A DNA stretch of 64,000 nt from Betaproteobacteria bacterium (GTDB lineage Bacteria > Pseudomonadota > Gammaproteobacteria > Burkholderiales > Ga0077523), in NCBI GenBank assembly GCA_016713305.1, contig JADJPK010000010.1, positions 124,001 to 188,000 on the forward strand, given 5' to 3'. The translations under genes were made by a program, and so were the position numbers. Shown here one piece after another: positions 36,601-49,943 of this stretch. The notes beneath the pieces were generated by a model. It had not been told where the DNA came from. It ran no database searches and was given only the letters and a program-made list of their open reading frames with translations. How positions within the stretch are numbered: the first letter of the stretch is position 1; every line of letters starts with the position of its first letter.

Positions 36601-38233
36601 TCAGCGGAACAGGATCATCGCCTTGGTGATCGTGATCCAGACGCCCCACGCCAAGGGTATCCCAACCAGCAGCCAGAACAGCGGAACCAGAATGCCCTGT
36701 CCTCCCGTGGCCGGGGCGCCAGCGTCACCGGCTGCTCGCGTCGATGCCGCGGCGGCCGCCGAACGCTCGTGCGACAGTTTGCGTTCCGCCGCCAGTTCTT
36801 CGTCCGTCATGAACCACTTGTCCGCGACCGGCCGTACCAGCAGATTGCAGATGAAGCCGCCCACCAGCAGCGCGGCAAGCACGTACATGGTCGTGTCGTA
36901 GGCATCGCTCTTGGGCACGCCCGACTTGATCTGCGCATCGTTGATGTAGTTCACCAGCACCGGACCAAGAATTCCTGCGGCCGACTAGCCGGCCATGAAT
37001 GGCACCGACCATCTGGGTTCCGAACATGTCGGCCAGGTAAGCGGGAATCGTCGCGAAGCCGCCGCCGTACATGGTCAGGATGAAGCAGAACAGACCCACG
37101 AAGAGCGCCACGCTGCCAGAGTGCCCCGCCGACGGCGCGTACGCATACAGGAGGCATCCGAGGACGAAGAACGTGAAATACGTGACCTTGCGTCCGATGT
37201 AGTCCGAGAAGGACGCCCAGAGGATCCGGCCCGCGATGTTGAACAGGCTCAACAGCCCGGTGAAGCCCGCGGCGATCGCGGCGATCTGACCCAATTGATC
37301 CTTGCTCAACTGGTCGAACTTGAGGTCGAGGCCGATGAGCCGCCCACCGAAGACCTCCTGCAGCATGGGCGAAGCCATGCCGATCACGCCGATGCCGGCG
37401 GACACGTTGAGGCAAAGGATTCCCCAGAGCAGCCAGAACTGCGGCGTGCGCCACGCCTTGTTCAAGTGCACGTGACGCGTTGTCATCATGCTCTTCTGGT
37501 TCTGGTTGGATGGCGGCGTCCACCCGGCGGGCGTCCAGCCTGTGGGCGGGACCCGGTACGCGAACGCTCCGATCAGCATGAACACGAAGTAGATCGCCGC
37601 CATCGTGAGGAAGGTCTGCCACACGCCCACGGACGTTTCGGTGGCGAACACCTTCATCAGCCGGTCTGCCAGCGGCGAACCGATCATCGCTCCGCCGCCG
37701 AACCCCATGATGGCCATGCCTGTCGCCATGCCCCGCCGGTCCGGAAACCACTTGATCAGGGTCGATACCGGCGAGATGTAGCCGAGCCCCAGCCCGATTC
37801 CTCCGATGACGCCGGAGCCGAGCCACATCAGCCATAGTTGGTGGTTGTATACGCCGATGGCCGACAGCACGAGACCGCCACACCAGCACAAGGCACTGAC
37901 CACCCCCACCTTGCGAGGCCCGACGTGCTCAAGCCACCCTCCCCAGATGGCGGCACTGGAACCGAGGAACACGAAGAACAGGGTGTACATCCAGCCCAGC
38001 ATGGGCTTGTCCCAGTCGCACGTCGTCGTGAAGAGCATCTCTACCCACGACATGTCGGGAGGGCAGGCGATCGGTTTGGTGATGCCCAGTGCCTTGGTGA
38101 GCGGCAGCCAGAACACGGTGTAGCCGTAGGCCATGCCGATGCACAAGTGGATGCACAACGCGGCCGGAGGCACGAGCCAGCGATTGAATCCCGGCTGTGC
38201 GATGATCCGTTCCTTGTCCAGTATGCCAGCCAT
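36601..38233 (-). pseudogene. OFA-family (oxalate/formate antiporter-like) MFS transporter, broken near 36985
   Basis: Reconstructed about 545 residues, 12 membrane helices. Family features: GMAYGYTVFWLPLTKALG in helix 1, WGGWLEHVGPRKVGVVSAL (motif A), GIGLGLGYISPVSTLIKWFPDRRGMATGMAIMGFGGGA, and GRILWASFSDYIGRKVTYF in the second half. Reading breaks at about 36985 after VGAIHGRL: the other frame resumes at AAGILGPVLVNYINDA, but a few residues usually found between (TAWS-like) are missing, so this looks like a deletion of roughly ten bases and not a single-base slip. The frame then runs intact to a C-terminal helix. GGGAGG lies about eight bases before the ATG. Transported substrate unknown; oxalate, formate or other small carboxylates are the family range. 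Confidence 0.8.
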
Positions 38234-38452
38234 GGGCCGGTCCCTCCCTTTGTTTTACGTTTCGTTTCCGGCCCCAATGGCCGCACGCCGCGCGTTGCAC
38301 CGCAATGGGCGCTCCTCCTCTCATGGGATCTGCGCCGTGCGACGGCGAAAGATGATACCGGTGTTCGCTTGGCACGAACAAGGCGGAGAAATGCCCGTCA
38401 GGGCGAGGATTTCCGGCGATTCCGTCACGCAGTTCGGCAGTTGCGCCAATCC

Positions 38453-39073
38453 ATGACCGAGGGCTCGAACGGCGGAGCGGCGCCTCACCCGGACGGCATC
38501 ACGGGTGTCGTGCTGGCGGGCGGACTGGGCCGGCGAATGGGAAACAGGGACAAAGGACTCGTCCTGCTGGAGGGGCAACCGCTGGTCGCTCGAGTCCTCG
38601 CGCGATTCTCGCCCCAGGTGGACGAACTGCTGGTGAATGCCAATCGTCATCTGGACCGGTACGCCGCGTATGGCTACCGCGTCGTCAGCGACGAAGTTTC
38701 CGGCTTCGCCGGCCCCCTCGCCGGTTTGCATTCCGCCATGCGCGCAGCGCGCTTCGAATGGCTTGCCTGCGTGCCGTGCGATGCGCCAGACCTGCCTCGC
38801 GACCTGGTGTCGAGGCTTCGGCGAGCGGTCCAGGTGAACGAGGCAGATGCGGCCATGGCCCGTGCGGCCGGCCGCGTGCATCCCGTCTTCTGCATCTGCC
38901 GGCGCAGCACCGCCGGGAATCTGCAACGCTATCTGGAGAATGGCGGACGGCGCATGGAGGAATGGCTGACCACGCTCGGAGTGGTATGCGTCGACTTCGA
39001 CGACGAGCCAGAGGCGTTCAGAAACGTGAATACACCGGAAGACCTGGAATCGGGTTGCGGCGCGTCGGAGTGA
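38453..39073 (+). CDS. mobA: Molybdenum cofactor guanylyltransferase
   Basis: A 206-residue MobA, which transfers GMP from GTP to molybdopterin to make the (bis-)MGD cofactor of DMSO-reductase-family enzymes. The nucleotide-binding start GVVLAGGLGRRMGNRDKGL is diagnostic; VSDEVSGFAGPLAGLHSAM, CVPCDAPDLP and the late FRNVNTPEDL complete the pattern. It may supply the molybdopterin oxidoreductase at 21.3-23.5 kb. The gene stands between a divergent OFA transporter and the convergent ftsB, with no other moa/moe genes nearby. No strong ribosome site precedes the ATG. Confidence 0.93.
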   Translation: MTEGSNGGAAPHPDGITGVVLAGGLGRRMGNRDKGLVLLEGQPLVARVLARFSPQVDELLVNANRHLDRYAAYGYRVVSDEVSGFAGPLAGLHSAMRAARFEWLACVPCDAPDLPRDLVSRLRRAVQVNEADAAMARAAGRVHPVFCICRRSTAGNLQRYLENGGRRMEEWLTTLGVVCVDFDDEPEAFRNVNTPEDLESGCGASE

Positions 39074-39098
39074 AACGACTGCCGGCTTCGCCGCCGGC

Positions 39099-39449
39099 TC
39101 AGCGAGGAGTGACGGGCTGAGGGGTTCCGCTCGATGCAGGCGCCGTCTCGTGAGCAGTGGCGGCTGTTACCTGAGGCGACGTATCGAGCACCTGAAAGAA
39201 GACTTCGTCGTTCCGGATCATGCCCAGTTCGGCGCGGGCTCGCTCCTCGATGGCGTCGTATCCCTGCTTCAGGTCACGCACTTCGGCCATGAGGGCATCG
39301 TTGCGGCTGCGCAGACCGCTGTTGACCTCGCGCTGCGCAGCCACTTGCGTCTCCAGATCGTGCACACGCAGCCAGCCGCCCTTGCCGAACCACAGCGGGT
39401 TCTGCAGCAAGACGATGACCCCGATCAGTGCGACGGTCAGAAGGCGCAT
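39099..39449 (-). CDS. ftsB: Cell division protein FtsB
   Basis: A 116-residue bitopic protein: one membrane helix ([20 protein letters not shown]) near the N-terminus followed by a coiled coil ([20 protein letters not shown]), then [18 protein letters not shown], the conserved DivIC/FtsB end. FtsB, with FtsL and FtsQ, links early and late division proteins. The last 25 residues (Thr/Pro/Ala-rich) are an extension past the usual end. It starts five bases after eno, the standard eno-ftsB arrangement. GAGGA precedes the ATG. Confidence 0.93.
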   Translation of the reverse strand: MRLLTVALIGVIVLLQNPLWFGKGGWLRVHDLETQVAAQREVNSGLRSRNDALMAEVRDLKQGYDAIEERARAELGMIRNDEVFFQVLDTSPQVTAATAHETAPASSGTPQPVTPR

Positions 39450-39453
39450 GTCC

Positions 39454-40773
<1,320 letters not shown>

Positions 40774-41634
40774 CTACGTGCGAACCGCGGCAGGGTGAGT
40801 GATCCAGTCTTCCGCGAACCCGCTGCGTTTCACGAGTTCGTCGAGCTGCTTCAGAGTTTCCAGCAATCCGGCCATGTGCTCGAGCGGCCAGGCGTTCGGC
40901 CCGTCCGACAGCGCCTTCGCCGGATCCGGATGAGTTTCCATGAACACACCGGCCACGCCTGCAGCGACGGCGGCTCGCGCAAGCACCGGTACGAATTCAC
41001 GCTGACCTCCGCTCGCATTGCCCTGGCCCCCTGGAAGCTGAACGGAATGCGTCGCGTCAAATACGACCGGACAGCCGGTTTCGCGCATGACCATCAGGCT
41101 GCGCATGTCGGAGACGAGATTGTTGTAGCCGAAACTGAACCCGCGCTCGCAGACGAGGACGTTGTCGCCGCCACTTGCTTCCCTGGCCTTGTCGACGACG
41201 TTCTTCATCTCCCAGGGAGAGAGGAACTGGCCCTTCTTGATGTTCACGGGCTTGCCCGCCGATGCGGCCGCACGAATGAAATCGGTCTGTCTGCACAGGA
41301 AGGCGGGTGTCTGCAGGACATCCACCACCGCTGCCACTTCGGCGAGCTCGTCCATGCCATGCACGTCGGTGAGGACGGGAACCGACAGCGAGCGCTTGAC
41401 GTCGGCCAGGATCTCCAGCCCCTGTTCCCGCCCGGGACCACGATACGACTTCGATGAGCTTCGGTTGGCCTTGTCGTAGGAAGCCTTGAAGATGAAGGGC
41501 ACACCCAGGCGAGCGCAGACTTCCTTCAGATGCCCGGCAATATCCATGACCGACTGCCGGGACTCCACGACGCAGGGCCCCGCAATCAGGAACATCGGCT
41601 TGTCCAGCCCGGCCTCGAATCCGCACAGTCTCAC
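40774..41634 (-). CDS. kdsA: 3-deoxy-8-phosphooctulonate synthase, GTG start
   Basis: A 286-residue KdsA, condensing arabinose 5-phosphate and phosphoenolpyruvate into KDO 8-phosphate for lipopolysaccharide. Features: [96 protein letters not shown] and [10 protein letters not shown]. Asn in YDKANR is the residue typical of the metal-independent class. The start is GTG at 41634, supported by GGAGGA six to seven bases upstream. Enolase, which makes its substrate PEP, is next. Confidence 0.97.
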   Translation of the reverse strand: MRLCGFEAGLDKPMFLIAGPCVVESRQSVMDIAGHLKEVCARLGVPFIFKASYDKANRSSSKSYRGPGREQGLEILADVKRSLSVPVLTDVHGMDELAEVAAVVDVLQTPAFLCRQTDFIRAAASAGKPVNIKKGQFLSPWEMKNVVDKAREASGGDNVLVCERGFSFGYNNLVSDMRSLMVMRETGCPVVFDATHSVQLPGGQGNASGGQREFVPVLARAAVAAGVAGVFMETHPDPAKALSDGPNAWPLEHMAGLLETLKQLDELVKRSGFAEDWITHPAAVRT

Positions 41635-41704
41635 GGACGCTCCTCCATTGCCCGGAATCCGTGCGCCATGCCCCCGTTCCTGTCGTCAGTCGCTCCGCGC
41701 ATGC

Positions 41705-43501
<1,797 letters not shown>

Positions 43502-43538
43502 TCACGCCGCACCCGATGGAAAGATCGGGAGGCGCGGG

Positions 43539-45935
43539 TCAGACCGTCGCCAGTTCAGGCTTCCGGGGCGAATTGGCCAGGAAGAGCCACGTGTCGACCA
43601 CCGTGTCGGGATTGAGCGAGATGGTGTCGATCCCCTGCTCCACCAGCCACAGGGCCAGATCGGGGTGATCCGATGGACCTTGCCCGCAGATGCCGACGTA
43701 CTTGCCTTGCTTTCGGCAGGCCTGAATCGCCAGCCGGAGCAACGCCTTCACCGCAGGATCGCGCTCGTCGAAAGCGTCCGCAACGATGCCGGAGTCGCGG
43801 TCCAGTCCGAGAGTGAGCTGCGTCAGGTCGTTGGAGCCTATCGAGAATCCGTCGAAGTGCTGCAGGAACTGCTCGGCCAGCAAGGCGTTGGAGGGAATTT
43901 CGCACATCATGACGACCTTGAGTCCGTTGACGCCCCGCTTGAGTCCATTGTCACTCAACAACGACACTACGCGCCGCCCCTCTTCCACATTGCGGACGAA
44001 CGGCACCATGATCTCGACATTGGTCAGCCCCATCTCGTCCCGGACCTTGCGAAGTGCCCGGCATTCCAGCTCGAAGCAGTCGCGGAAACTGGACGACACA
44101 TAGCGCGATGCCCCGCGGAAACCCAGCATGGGATTCTCCTCGTCGGGTTCATAGCGTTTGCCGCCCACGAGGCTCGAGTACTCGTTCGACTTGAAGTCCG
44201 ACAGGCGGACGATGACCGGTTTGGGATAGAACGCAGCAGCCAGCGTGGCAATGCCCTCGGTGAGCTTCTCCACGTAGAAGGAGACAGGATCGCCGTACGC
44301 GGCAGAGTGGGATTCGATGACGTGCCGGACATCCACGGGAACATCAGGGTAGGCGAGCACGGCCTTGGGATGAACGCCGATCATCCGCGCGATGATGAAC
44401 TCGAGTCGCGCCAGGCCGACGCCGGCATTGGGCAAACGGGAGAACTCGAACGCCAGTTCCGGATTGCCGACGTTCATGTAGATCTTCACGGGAGGATCGG
44501 GAAGGGTCTGGACCGACAGGTCCGTGACCTCGACCTCCAGCCGGCCCCTGTACACGAAGCCGGTATCTCCCTCGGTGCAGGACACCGTGACTTCCATGCC
44601 GTCCTTCAGGACCTTGGTCGCATCGTTGCAACCCACGACGGCCGGGATGCCCAACTCGCGCGCGATGATCGCCGCATGACAGGTGCGGCCGCCACGATTG
44701 GTGACGATGGCCGCGGCGCGCTTCATGACCGGCTCCCAGTCCGGATCGGTCATGTCGGTGACGAGCACGTCTCCCGGCTGGACCCGGTGCATTTCCTCCG
44801 GGTCCTTGATGAGCCTCACCACGCCCACGCCCGCGCGGTTGCCGATCGCGCGTCCGGAAACCAGGATCTCCGAACGGGTCTTCAGACGGAAGCTCTGCTG
44901 GGTGTCGTGCGTCGCGTTCGACTTGACCGTCTCCGGGCGAGCCTGAAGGATGTACAGCTTGCCGTCCTCGCCGTCCCTGCCCCACTCGATATCCATCGGT
45001 CGCGCGTAATGCTGCTCGATGATCATGGCGTAGCGGGCGAGTTCCTGCACTTCGGCATCGGAGATCGAGTATCGCCGCCGGTCTTCCTCCGGGACGGGTA
45101 CGGTGACGACCGACTTGCCCGCCGTCGCCGACGCGCCGAAGATCATCTTGATCGCTTTCGCTCCCAGCGCCCGGCGCAATACGGCAGGCTTGCCCTCCCT
45201 GGCGCCTTGCTTCCAGACGTAGAACTCGTCTGGATTCACTGCGCCCTGGACGACCGTCTCGCCGAGCCCGTAGGACGAAGTTATGAACACCACCTGATCG
45301 AAGCCCGACTCCGTATCAATGGTGAACATGACACCGCTTGACCCCAGGTCGCTGCGCACCATTCGCTGGATGCCGCAGGACAGCGCGACACCGGCATGGG
45401 CAAACCCCTTGTGGACGCGATACGCAATGGCGCGATCGTTGTAGAGAGAAGCGAAGGTGTGGCGAACGGCCTCGATGACGTTGTCGAGCCCGCGAATATT
45501 CAGGAAGGTTTCCTGCTGCCCGGCGAAGGACGCGTCGGGGAGATCTTCGGCCGTCGCGGAAGACCGGACCGCCACCGTGGCGTCCCCTGTTGCCGACAAT
45601 CGACGGTAATGCTCGGCGATATCGGACAACAGTCGCGCAGGCAGCGGGGCATCCGAAATCATCGCGCGGATCCGCTTGCCCGTGGCCGCCAGCTGGGTGA
45701 CGTCCTCGACGTCGAGCGATGCCAGTTCCTGGTCGATGCGGGACACCAGTCCGGTTTCGGTCAGGAAGTCCCGGAATGCGTCAGCCGTCGTGGCGAAGCC
45801 ACCGGGAACCCGCACACCCACCTTGGTCAAGTGGCTGATCATCTCCCCCAACGAGGCATTCTTGCCGCCGACGCGTTCCACGTCGGTCATTCGCAATTCC
45901 TCGAAGTCCAGCACGTAGGGAAGATGAGAGGTCAT
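43539..45935 (-). CDS. ppsA: Phosphoenolpyruvate synthase
   Basis: A 798-residue pyruvate, water dikinase making PEP from pyruvate and ATP during gluconeogenesis. The nucleotide-binding domain begins [20 protein letters not shown] and has [20 protein letters not shown]; the central swivelling domain has [20 protein letters not shown] with the phospho-accepting His; the C-terminal PEP/pyruvate domain has [33 protein letters not shown] and [21 protein letters not shown] with the catalytic Cys. It is transcribed divergently from its regulator ppsR across a 93-base gap. Confidence 0.98.
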   Translation of the reverse strand: MTSHLPYVLDFEELRMTDVERVGGKNASLGEMISHLTKVGVRVPGGFATTADAFRDFLTETGLVSRIDQELASLDVEDVTQLAATGKRIRAMISDAPLPARLLSDIAEHYRRLSATGDATVAVRSSATAEDLPDASFAGQQETFLNIRGLDNVIEAVRHTFASLYNDRAIAYRVHKGFAHAGVALSCGIQRMVRSDLGSSGVMFTIDTESGFDQVVFITSSYGLGETVVQGAVNPDEFYVWKQGAREGKPAVLRRALGAKAIKMIFGASATAGKSVVTVPVPEEDRRRYSISDAEVQELARYAMIIEQHYARPMDIEWGRDGEDGKLYILQARPETVKSNATHDTQQSFRLKTRSEILVSGRAIGNRAGVGVVRLIKDPEEMHRVQPGDVLVTDMTDPDWEPVMKRAAAIVTNRGGRTCHAAIIARELGIPAVVGCNDATKVLKDGMEVTVSCTEGDTGFVYRGRLEVEVTDLSVQTLPDPPVKIYMNVGNPELAFEFSRLPNAGVGLARLEFIIARMIGVHPKAVLAYPDVPVDVRHVIESHSAAYGDPVSFYVEKLTEGIATLAAAFYPKPVIVRLSDFKSNEYSSLVGGKRYEPDEENPMLGFRGASRYVSSSFRDCFELECRALRKVRDEMGLTNVEIMVPFVRNVEEGRRVVSLLSDNGLKRGVNGLKVVMMCEIPSNALLAEQFLQHFDGFSIGSNDLTQLTLGLDRDSGIVADAFDERDPAVKALLRLAIQACRKQGKYVGICGQGPSDHPDLALWLVEQGIDTISLNPDTVVDTWLFLANSPRKPELATV

Positions 45936-45980
45936 TTTGGGTTTTCTCCGTGACGAATTCGCTGGCCGAATGCAAAAAAA

Positions 45981-45989
45981 GTGCTATGG
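45981..45989 (+). promoter_or_regulatory. Extended -10 element upstream of ppsR
   Basis: TGC-TATGGT is an extended -10 (TGn plus a hexamer matching TATAAT at four of six positions) about 40 bases upstream of the ppsR ATG in the ppsA-ppsR gap. There is no clear -35. Found by eye; moderate to low certainty. Confidence 0.35.
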
Positions 45990-46028
45990 TACCGGATCGG
46001 GTATTGCAGCGCAGCATCGCACCTTATC

Positions 46029-46859
46029 ATGAGCGAATCGCCAAGCCGACGAGCCTTTTTCGTGTCGGACCGGACCGGCATCACGGCCGAGATGCTGGGT
46101 CACAGTCTTCTGTCCCAGTTCGAGGGGATGCCCTTCAAGGAAGTCACCCTGCCCTTCGTGGATTCGGTCGAACGAGCCCAGCAGGCCGTCCGCCAGATCG
46201 AGCGGGCGCGCGAAGAAGATGGCATTCGTCCTCTGGTCTTCAGCACCCTGGTCGACCCGGATCTGAGTTCCGTCATCGCAACGGCCGATGCGCTGTATCT
46301 CGACTGCTTCCAGCGATTCATCCTGCCGATGGAGCAGGAACTGGGAGTGCAGCACACGCGGGAGATCGGTCGAGCGCACCGCGTGCGCAATCTGGATGAG
46401 TACCACGCGCGCATCGAAGCGGTGAATTTCGTCCTGTCGCACGACGATGGCGTCTCGACCAAGGAGCTCACTCACGCCGATGTCGTACTCGTCGGAGTGT
46501 CCCGCTGCGGCAAGACGCCTACCTGTTTGTACCTCGGCCTCCAGTACGGCATCCGGGCCGCGAATTACCCGCTCATCCCCGAAGATTTCCGGGACATGAA
46601 TCTCCCCGCGAAACTGCAGAAGTTCCGTCGCAAGTTGTTCGGCCTGACCATCCAGGCCGACCGCCTCGCTCAGATCCGGAACGAGCGCAGGCCCAACAGC
46701 AACTACGCCCAGATCGAGAACTGCCAGTACGAGATCGACAGAGCGGAACTGCTCATGCGCCAGGAAGGGATACCCTACATCGATGCCACGAACCGTTCGA
46801 TCGAGGAACTCGCGACGACGATCCTGCATCAGGCGCAGCTTCAAAGACAGGTCTATTGA
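46029..46859 (+). CDS. ppsR: PEP synthase regulatory protein (bifunctional kinase/phosphorylase)
   Basis: A 276-residue DUF299-family protein that inactivates PEP synthase by ADP-dependent phosphorylation of a Thr near its catalytic His and reverses this by Pi-dependent phosphorolysis. Signatures: AFFVSDRTGITAEMLGHSLL, the P-loop-like VLVGVSRCGKTPTCLYLG, and YPLIPEDF. I chose the ATG at 46029, which places the FVSDRTG block about ten residues in; the in-frame ATG at 45981 overlaps the presumed promoter. Its gene neighbour ppsA confirms the identity. Confidence 0.96.
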   Translation: MSESPSRRAFFVSDRTGITAEMLGHSLLSQFEGMPFKEVTLPFVDSVERAQQAVRQIERAREEDGIRPLVFSTLVDPDLSSVIATADALYLDCFQRFILPMEQELGVQHTREIGRAHRVRNLDEYHARIEAVNFVLSHDDGVSTKELTHADVVLVGVSRCGKTPTCLYLGLQYGIRAANYPLIPEDFRDMNLPAKLQKFRRKLFGLTIQADRLAQIRNERRPNSNYAQIENCQYEIDRAELLMRQEGIPYIDATNRSIEELATTILHQAQLQRQVY

Positions 46860-46895
46860 TCCGAATCACGGCATGGCGTCCGCCAGTTCGATCCC

Positions 46896-47639
46896 TCAGC
46901 GAGCTTCCACCGCCTGCCGAAGCCGGGGAAGGTAACGCGCGACACGCCCGTCGCAGGCAGTCTGGGCGCGTGCGTATTCCTCCGGTGTGTCGATCGCGGC
47001 GTGCTGCCGCCGGACGTCCTTGAGATCGCGCTCGGCACGAGGTACCCAGTAGTTGCCGATCTCCGCTTTCAACCGGCGTTCCAGATCGTCCCGTTGGCCG
47101 ATGTGTGTGGAGCCAGCCAGGCGGTTCTGAAGCTCACTCTGCAATTGCAGGGACACTTCGCGCAAACGACGCACGTGTACGTCGACGTGCCTCATCTCGT
47201 GGGCGTAGACGAAATCGAACGCGCACGCGTCTTCCACGAATTCGCGTCCCACGTATACGAGCACCGGCTGATATCGAAGCGTCATCTGCAATGCGGGGCG
47301 GATGCACGATTGGCCGGTTCTTCGGTCCTGAAGGCTCGTGAAGCCCCACTTCGCCTCGACACGCAGCGCAGGCCGGGTCAGCCCCAGGACCCAGCGATAG
47401 CCTGCATCCTCCCCGGCCATGCGAGTCAGTTCGTGATACGAAAGTGTCTTGTCGACGACAGGCTCCACCGGGGCCGTTCGCACCTGCACCCTGCCTGGAG
47501 GGAGCCGCCGTTCGCACTCGTCGATGAATTCCCTGCCCGGTGGTTTTCCGGAAGCGCAACCCGAAACACCCAGCGCCAATGCACAGATCGCCGCCCGTAG
47601 CCGGGTCAATTTGGCTCCGCCTCCCCTGCACGTGGCCAT
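46896..47639 (-). CDS. Lipoprotein with a HExxH-type putative zinc-protease motif
   Basis: Up to 247 residues. A hydrophobic leader ends in the lipobox LGVSGC, so the product should be lipid-anchored. The middle contains FDFVYAHEMRHVDVHVRRL, an HExxHxxxH arrangement like DUF922-type putative peptidases, in an otherwise unrecognised sequence rich in Arg and Glu. Two starts are possible: ATG at 47639, overlapping dnaQ by 34 bases, or TTG at 47609, which overlaps the dnaQ stop (TTGA) and has GGAG about seven bases upstream. The TTG option gives 237 residues. It is last in a four-gene minus-strand unit with a methyltransferase, rnhA and dnaQ. Protease activity is inferred from the motif only. Confidence 0.7.
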   Translation of the reverse strand: MATCRGGGAKLTRLRAAICALALGVSGCASGKPPGREFIDECERRLPPGRVQVRTAPVEPVVDKTLSYHELTRMAGEDAGYRWVLGLTRPALRVEAKWGFTSLQDRRTGQSCIRPALQMTLRYQPVLVYVGREFVEDACAFDFVYAHEMRHVDVHVRRLREVSLQLQSELQNRLAGSTHIGQRDDLERRLKAEIGNYWVPRAERDLKDVRRQHAAIDTPEEYARAQTACDGRVARYLPRLRQAVEAR

Positions 47640-48319
47640 AGCGTCGAACCCTTCGATGCCTGGTCCAGCTGCTCCAGATAGCGCGCGTGCTCGGCCAGTT
47701 CTTCCTGCACCGCGTCAAGGACGATGAAATGAAGATCCCGCACGTCCAGGGTGACGTGAGCGACCGCCGACATCGATTCACCCGTGTCGATCACGAGACT
47801 TTCCTGGCCCCGGGTCATCGACAGATAGACTTCCGCAAGCAGGCGCGCATCAAGCAGCGCACCGTGTAGAGTCCGGGCAGAATTGTCCACGCCGTAACGT
47901 TCGCAAAGGGAATCGAGACTGTTGCGCTTGCCCGGATGCATGTCCCGTGCAAGGCGCAAGGTATCCAGCACGGACGGTGCGAGTGCATCGACGGGCCGAA
48001 GATCCAGTCGGCCCAGTTCCGCATTGAGGAAGGCCAGATCGAAGGGCGCGTTGTGTATGACGAGCTGTGCGTCCTTCACGAAATGGAGGAACTCGTCGCA
48101 GACCTCGGCGAAACGCGGTTTGTCCTGAAGAAATTCCTCGGTCAGCCCGTGGACCTCCAATGCGCCGGGATCGCTCGCCCGTCCCGGATTGAGATATTGA
48201 TGGAAGGTTCGCTCCGTGATCCGCCGATTGACGATTTCGACACAGGCGATTTCAACGATCCTGTGGCCGAGCGAAGGATCCAGTCCGGTGGTTTCCGTGT
48301 CGAGTACGATCTGTCGCAT
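47606..48319 (-). CDS. dnaQ: DNA polymerase III epsilon subunit (3'-5' proofreading exonuclease)
   Basis: A 237-residue DnaQ. The three Exo motifs of DEDDh exonucleases are present: RQIVLDTETTGLDP (Exo I), HNAPFDLAFLN (Exo II) and HGALLDARLLAEVYL (Exo III with its His and Asp), and the C-terminal tail is long enough for binding the polymerase alpha subunit. It starts 12 bases after rnhA, the rnhA-dnaQ association also known from E. coli, although there the two genes are divergent. Frame intact. Confidence 0.95.
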   Translation of the reverse strand: MRQIVLDTETTGLDPSLGHRIVEIACVEIVNRRITERTFHQYLNPGRASDPGALEVHGLTEEFLQDKPRFAEVCDEFLHFVKDAQLVIHNAPFDLAFLNAELGRLDLRPVDALAPSVLDTLRLARDMHPGKRNSLDSLCERYGVDNSARTLHGALLDARLLAEVYLSMTRGQESLVIDTGESMSAVAHVTLDVRDLHFIVLDAVQEELAEHARYLEQLDQASKGSTLWPRAGEAEPN

Positions 48320-48331
48320 GGTCAGGAGAGA

Positions 48332-48775
48332 TCAGGAACGGTTCACCGAAAGCACGCCACGGTTGGCAAGCTCATCCGCACGTTCGTTTCCGTCATGCCC
48401 CGCGTGGCCCTTCACCCAAAGCCAGTCGATGTGATGGGCGGACGCCAGTCGGTCCAACTGTTGCCACAGGTCGACGTTCTTCACGGGCTTGTTGTCCGCC
48501 GTTCGCCAACCCCGACGCTTCCACGAACCCATCCATTCACTGACGCCCTTCTGCACATATTGGGAATCGGTATGAACGCGTGCGTGAACTGGCCGCTTGA
48601 GGAGGGTCAGGGCCTCGATCACGGCACGCAGTTCCATGCGGTTGTTGGTCGTCATCGGCTCCCCGCCGAAGATCTCCTTCTCGGCTTCGGCAAAGCGTAG
48701 GAGCGCACCCCATCCACCAATCCCCGGATTGCCCTTGCATGCCCCATCGGTATAGATCTCAACGCTTTCCGTCAT
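48332..48775 (-). CDS. rnhA: Ribonuclease HI
   Basis: A 147-residue RNase HI that degrades RNA in RNA-DNA hybrids. The catalytic carboxylates line up at the classical positions: Asp10 in [12 protein letters not shown], Glu48 in [11 protein letters not shown], Asp70 in HTDSQYV, and the late Asp in [16 protein letters not shown] with its His. The ATG overlaps the stop of the methyltransferase gene (ATGA). Confidence 0.97.
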   Translation of the reverse strand: MTESVEIYTDGACKGNPGIGGWGALLRFAEAEKEIFGGEPMTTNNRMELRAVIEALTLLKRPVHARVHTDSQYVQKGVSEWMGSWKRRGWRTADNKPVKNVDLWQQLDRLASAHHIDWLWVKGHAGHDGNERADELANRGVLSVNRS

Positions 48776-49536
48776 TCGTCATCCTGATTCTTCGTCGAGG
48801 GCCCCACCACCCGCCGGGCCCGTTGCACATGTGCCAGCCGGCGTGGCACGGCCGCCAGCACCTTGCGCTTGGCCGACGCCATGCGCCACTTCGGTGTGAT
48901 GAGCTTGGCCCCCTGCACTCGCTTGATGCCATGCAGAAAATAGACACCGCCCGCGAAGGGCCACCAGCGATCGCCGGCCTTTTCCATGAATCCGAATCGA
49001 TGGATCCATTGTTCCTTTCGACAGGGCGGTGCGTACGCAGCCATGCGGCCCGCAGCAAGCTCGAAATTGAGCAAGGCCATCCAGTCCTTGATCCTCGCCA
49101 GACTGATGAACTGACCACACCACGGAAAATCGGTGACGTCGCGTCTCAACCAACGCGTCGCACCCCACAGACTCCAGGGGTTGAAACCGGAAAGGACAAT
49201 GTGTCCTTCGGGCATGAGGATTCGCTGTACCTCCCGCAGCACCTGGTGCGGATTCGCGGAAAATTCCAGCGTATGGGGCAAGACCACGAGATCGATGCTG
49301 GAAGAGGCGACCGGCAGTTCGCAGATATCGCCGCGTATTCCGACCGGCCCGTCCGGCCCCAGGACGGACTTGTAGGGCATGCGATTGGCGCTCAGGAAGT
49401 CATGACCCGGGAGACCGAGTTGCAGCGCACGGAAGCCGAACGTATCGACCACTTCCGCGTCGAAGAAATTGCGCTCCCGCACCAGCAGGTAGTCACCCAG
49501 CGGAGTTTCGAGCCATTCGGAGAGAGACGCGTTCAT
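48772..49536 (-). CDS. SAM-dependent methyltransferase-like protein (YafS-like)
   Basis: A 254-residue class I methyltransferase-like protein. The usual first glycine-rich motif is weak, but [23 protein letters not shown] (motif II-III region) and [27 protein letters not shown] (post-II region) are typical of the DUF4442-less YafS/UbiE-like group often placed beside rnhA and dnaQ. Substrate unknown. I chose the ATG at 49536 as the first codon before the conserved sequence; longer in-frame starts would add about 55 unconserved residues. It is the first gene of the unit and its stop overlaps rnhA. Confidence 0.82.
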   Translation of the reverse strand: MNASLSEWLETPLGDYLLVRERNFFDAEVVDTFGFRALQLGLPGHDFLSANRMPYKSVLGPDGPVGIRGDICELPVASSSIDLVVLPHTLEFSANPHQVLREVQRILMPEGHIVLSGFNPWSLWGATRWLRRDVTDFPWCGQFISLARIKDWMALLNFELAAGRMAAYAPPCRKEQWIHRFGFMEKAGDRWWPFAGGVYFLHGIKRVQGAKLITPKWRMASAKRKVLAAVPRRLAHVQRARRVVGPSTKNQDDE

Positions 49537-49886
49537 CGATTCGCTGTCGCAGACATGGCGTCGCCGGTCCCGGCACAGATCCCGAGACAGCCGACATGAA
49601 GATCCGGATGCTCTGACATCGACCTTGGCAACAGGAATCGCCTGGTGCACCGGCATGATGGCCGTTGGAGTCCCGATTTGACAGGGGGAGATCCCCGTCA
49701 CAAGGCGGGCGCAGTATACCGGTCGGCATCTGGCTCGGCGACAACGCAGTGAGCGGGACCGGGCCTTGCGACATCAAGTTTGCGGCTACGGGGCCGTAAT
49801 CGTCAGTGTTCTGCGCCCAGACGGCGCGAAGAATACGATACGACGGTTCGAGAGGCATGGACCGCCTGTTTTGGAGGCACAATTTC
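49537..49886. other. Intergenic region between the methyltransferase and mltD
   Basis: A divergent gap. On the minus strand TATACT at 49713-49718 is a reasonable -10 for the methyltransferase-rnhA-dnaQ unit, without a convincing -35. A promoter for mltD lies at its right-hand end (49887-49915). gloB, which sits in this position in some relatives, is absent. No other gene is seen. Confidence 0.5.
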
Positions 49887-49915
49887 TTGACGAAAATCAA
49901 TGGTCTGTATAGGAT
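49887..49915 (+). promoter_or_regulatory. Sigma-70-type promoter for mltD
   Basis: TTGACG, a 17-base spacer, then TAGGAT, in a locally AT-rich stretch about 30 bases before the mltD ATG at 49944. Five of six -35 and four of six -10 positions match consensus. Confidence 0.6.
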
Positions 49916-49943
49916 TATTGAAGCTCTGAGACAAGGCTATCGA

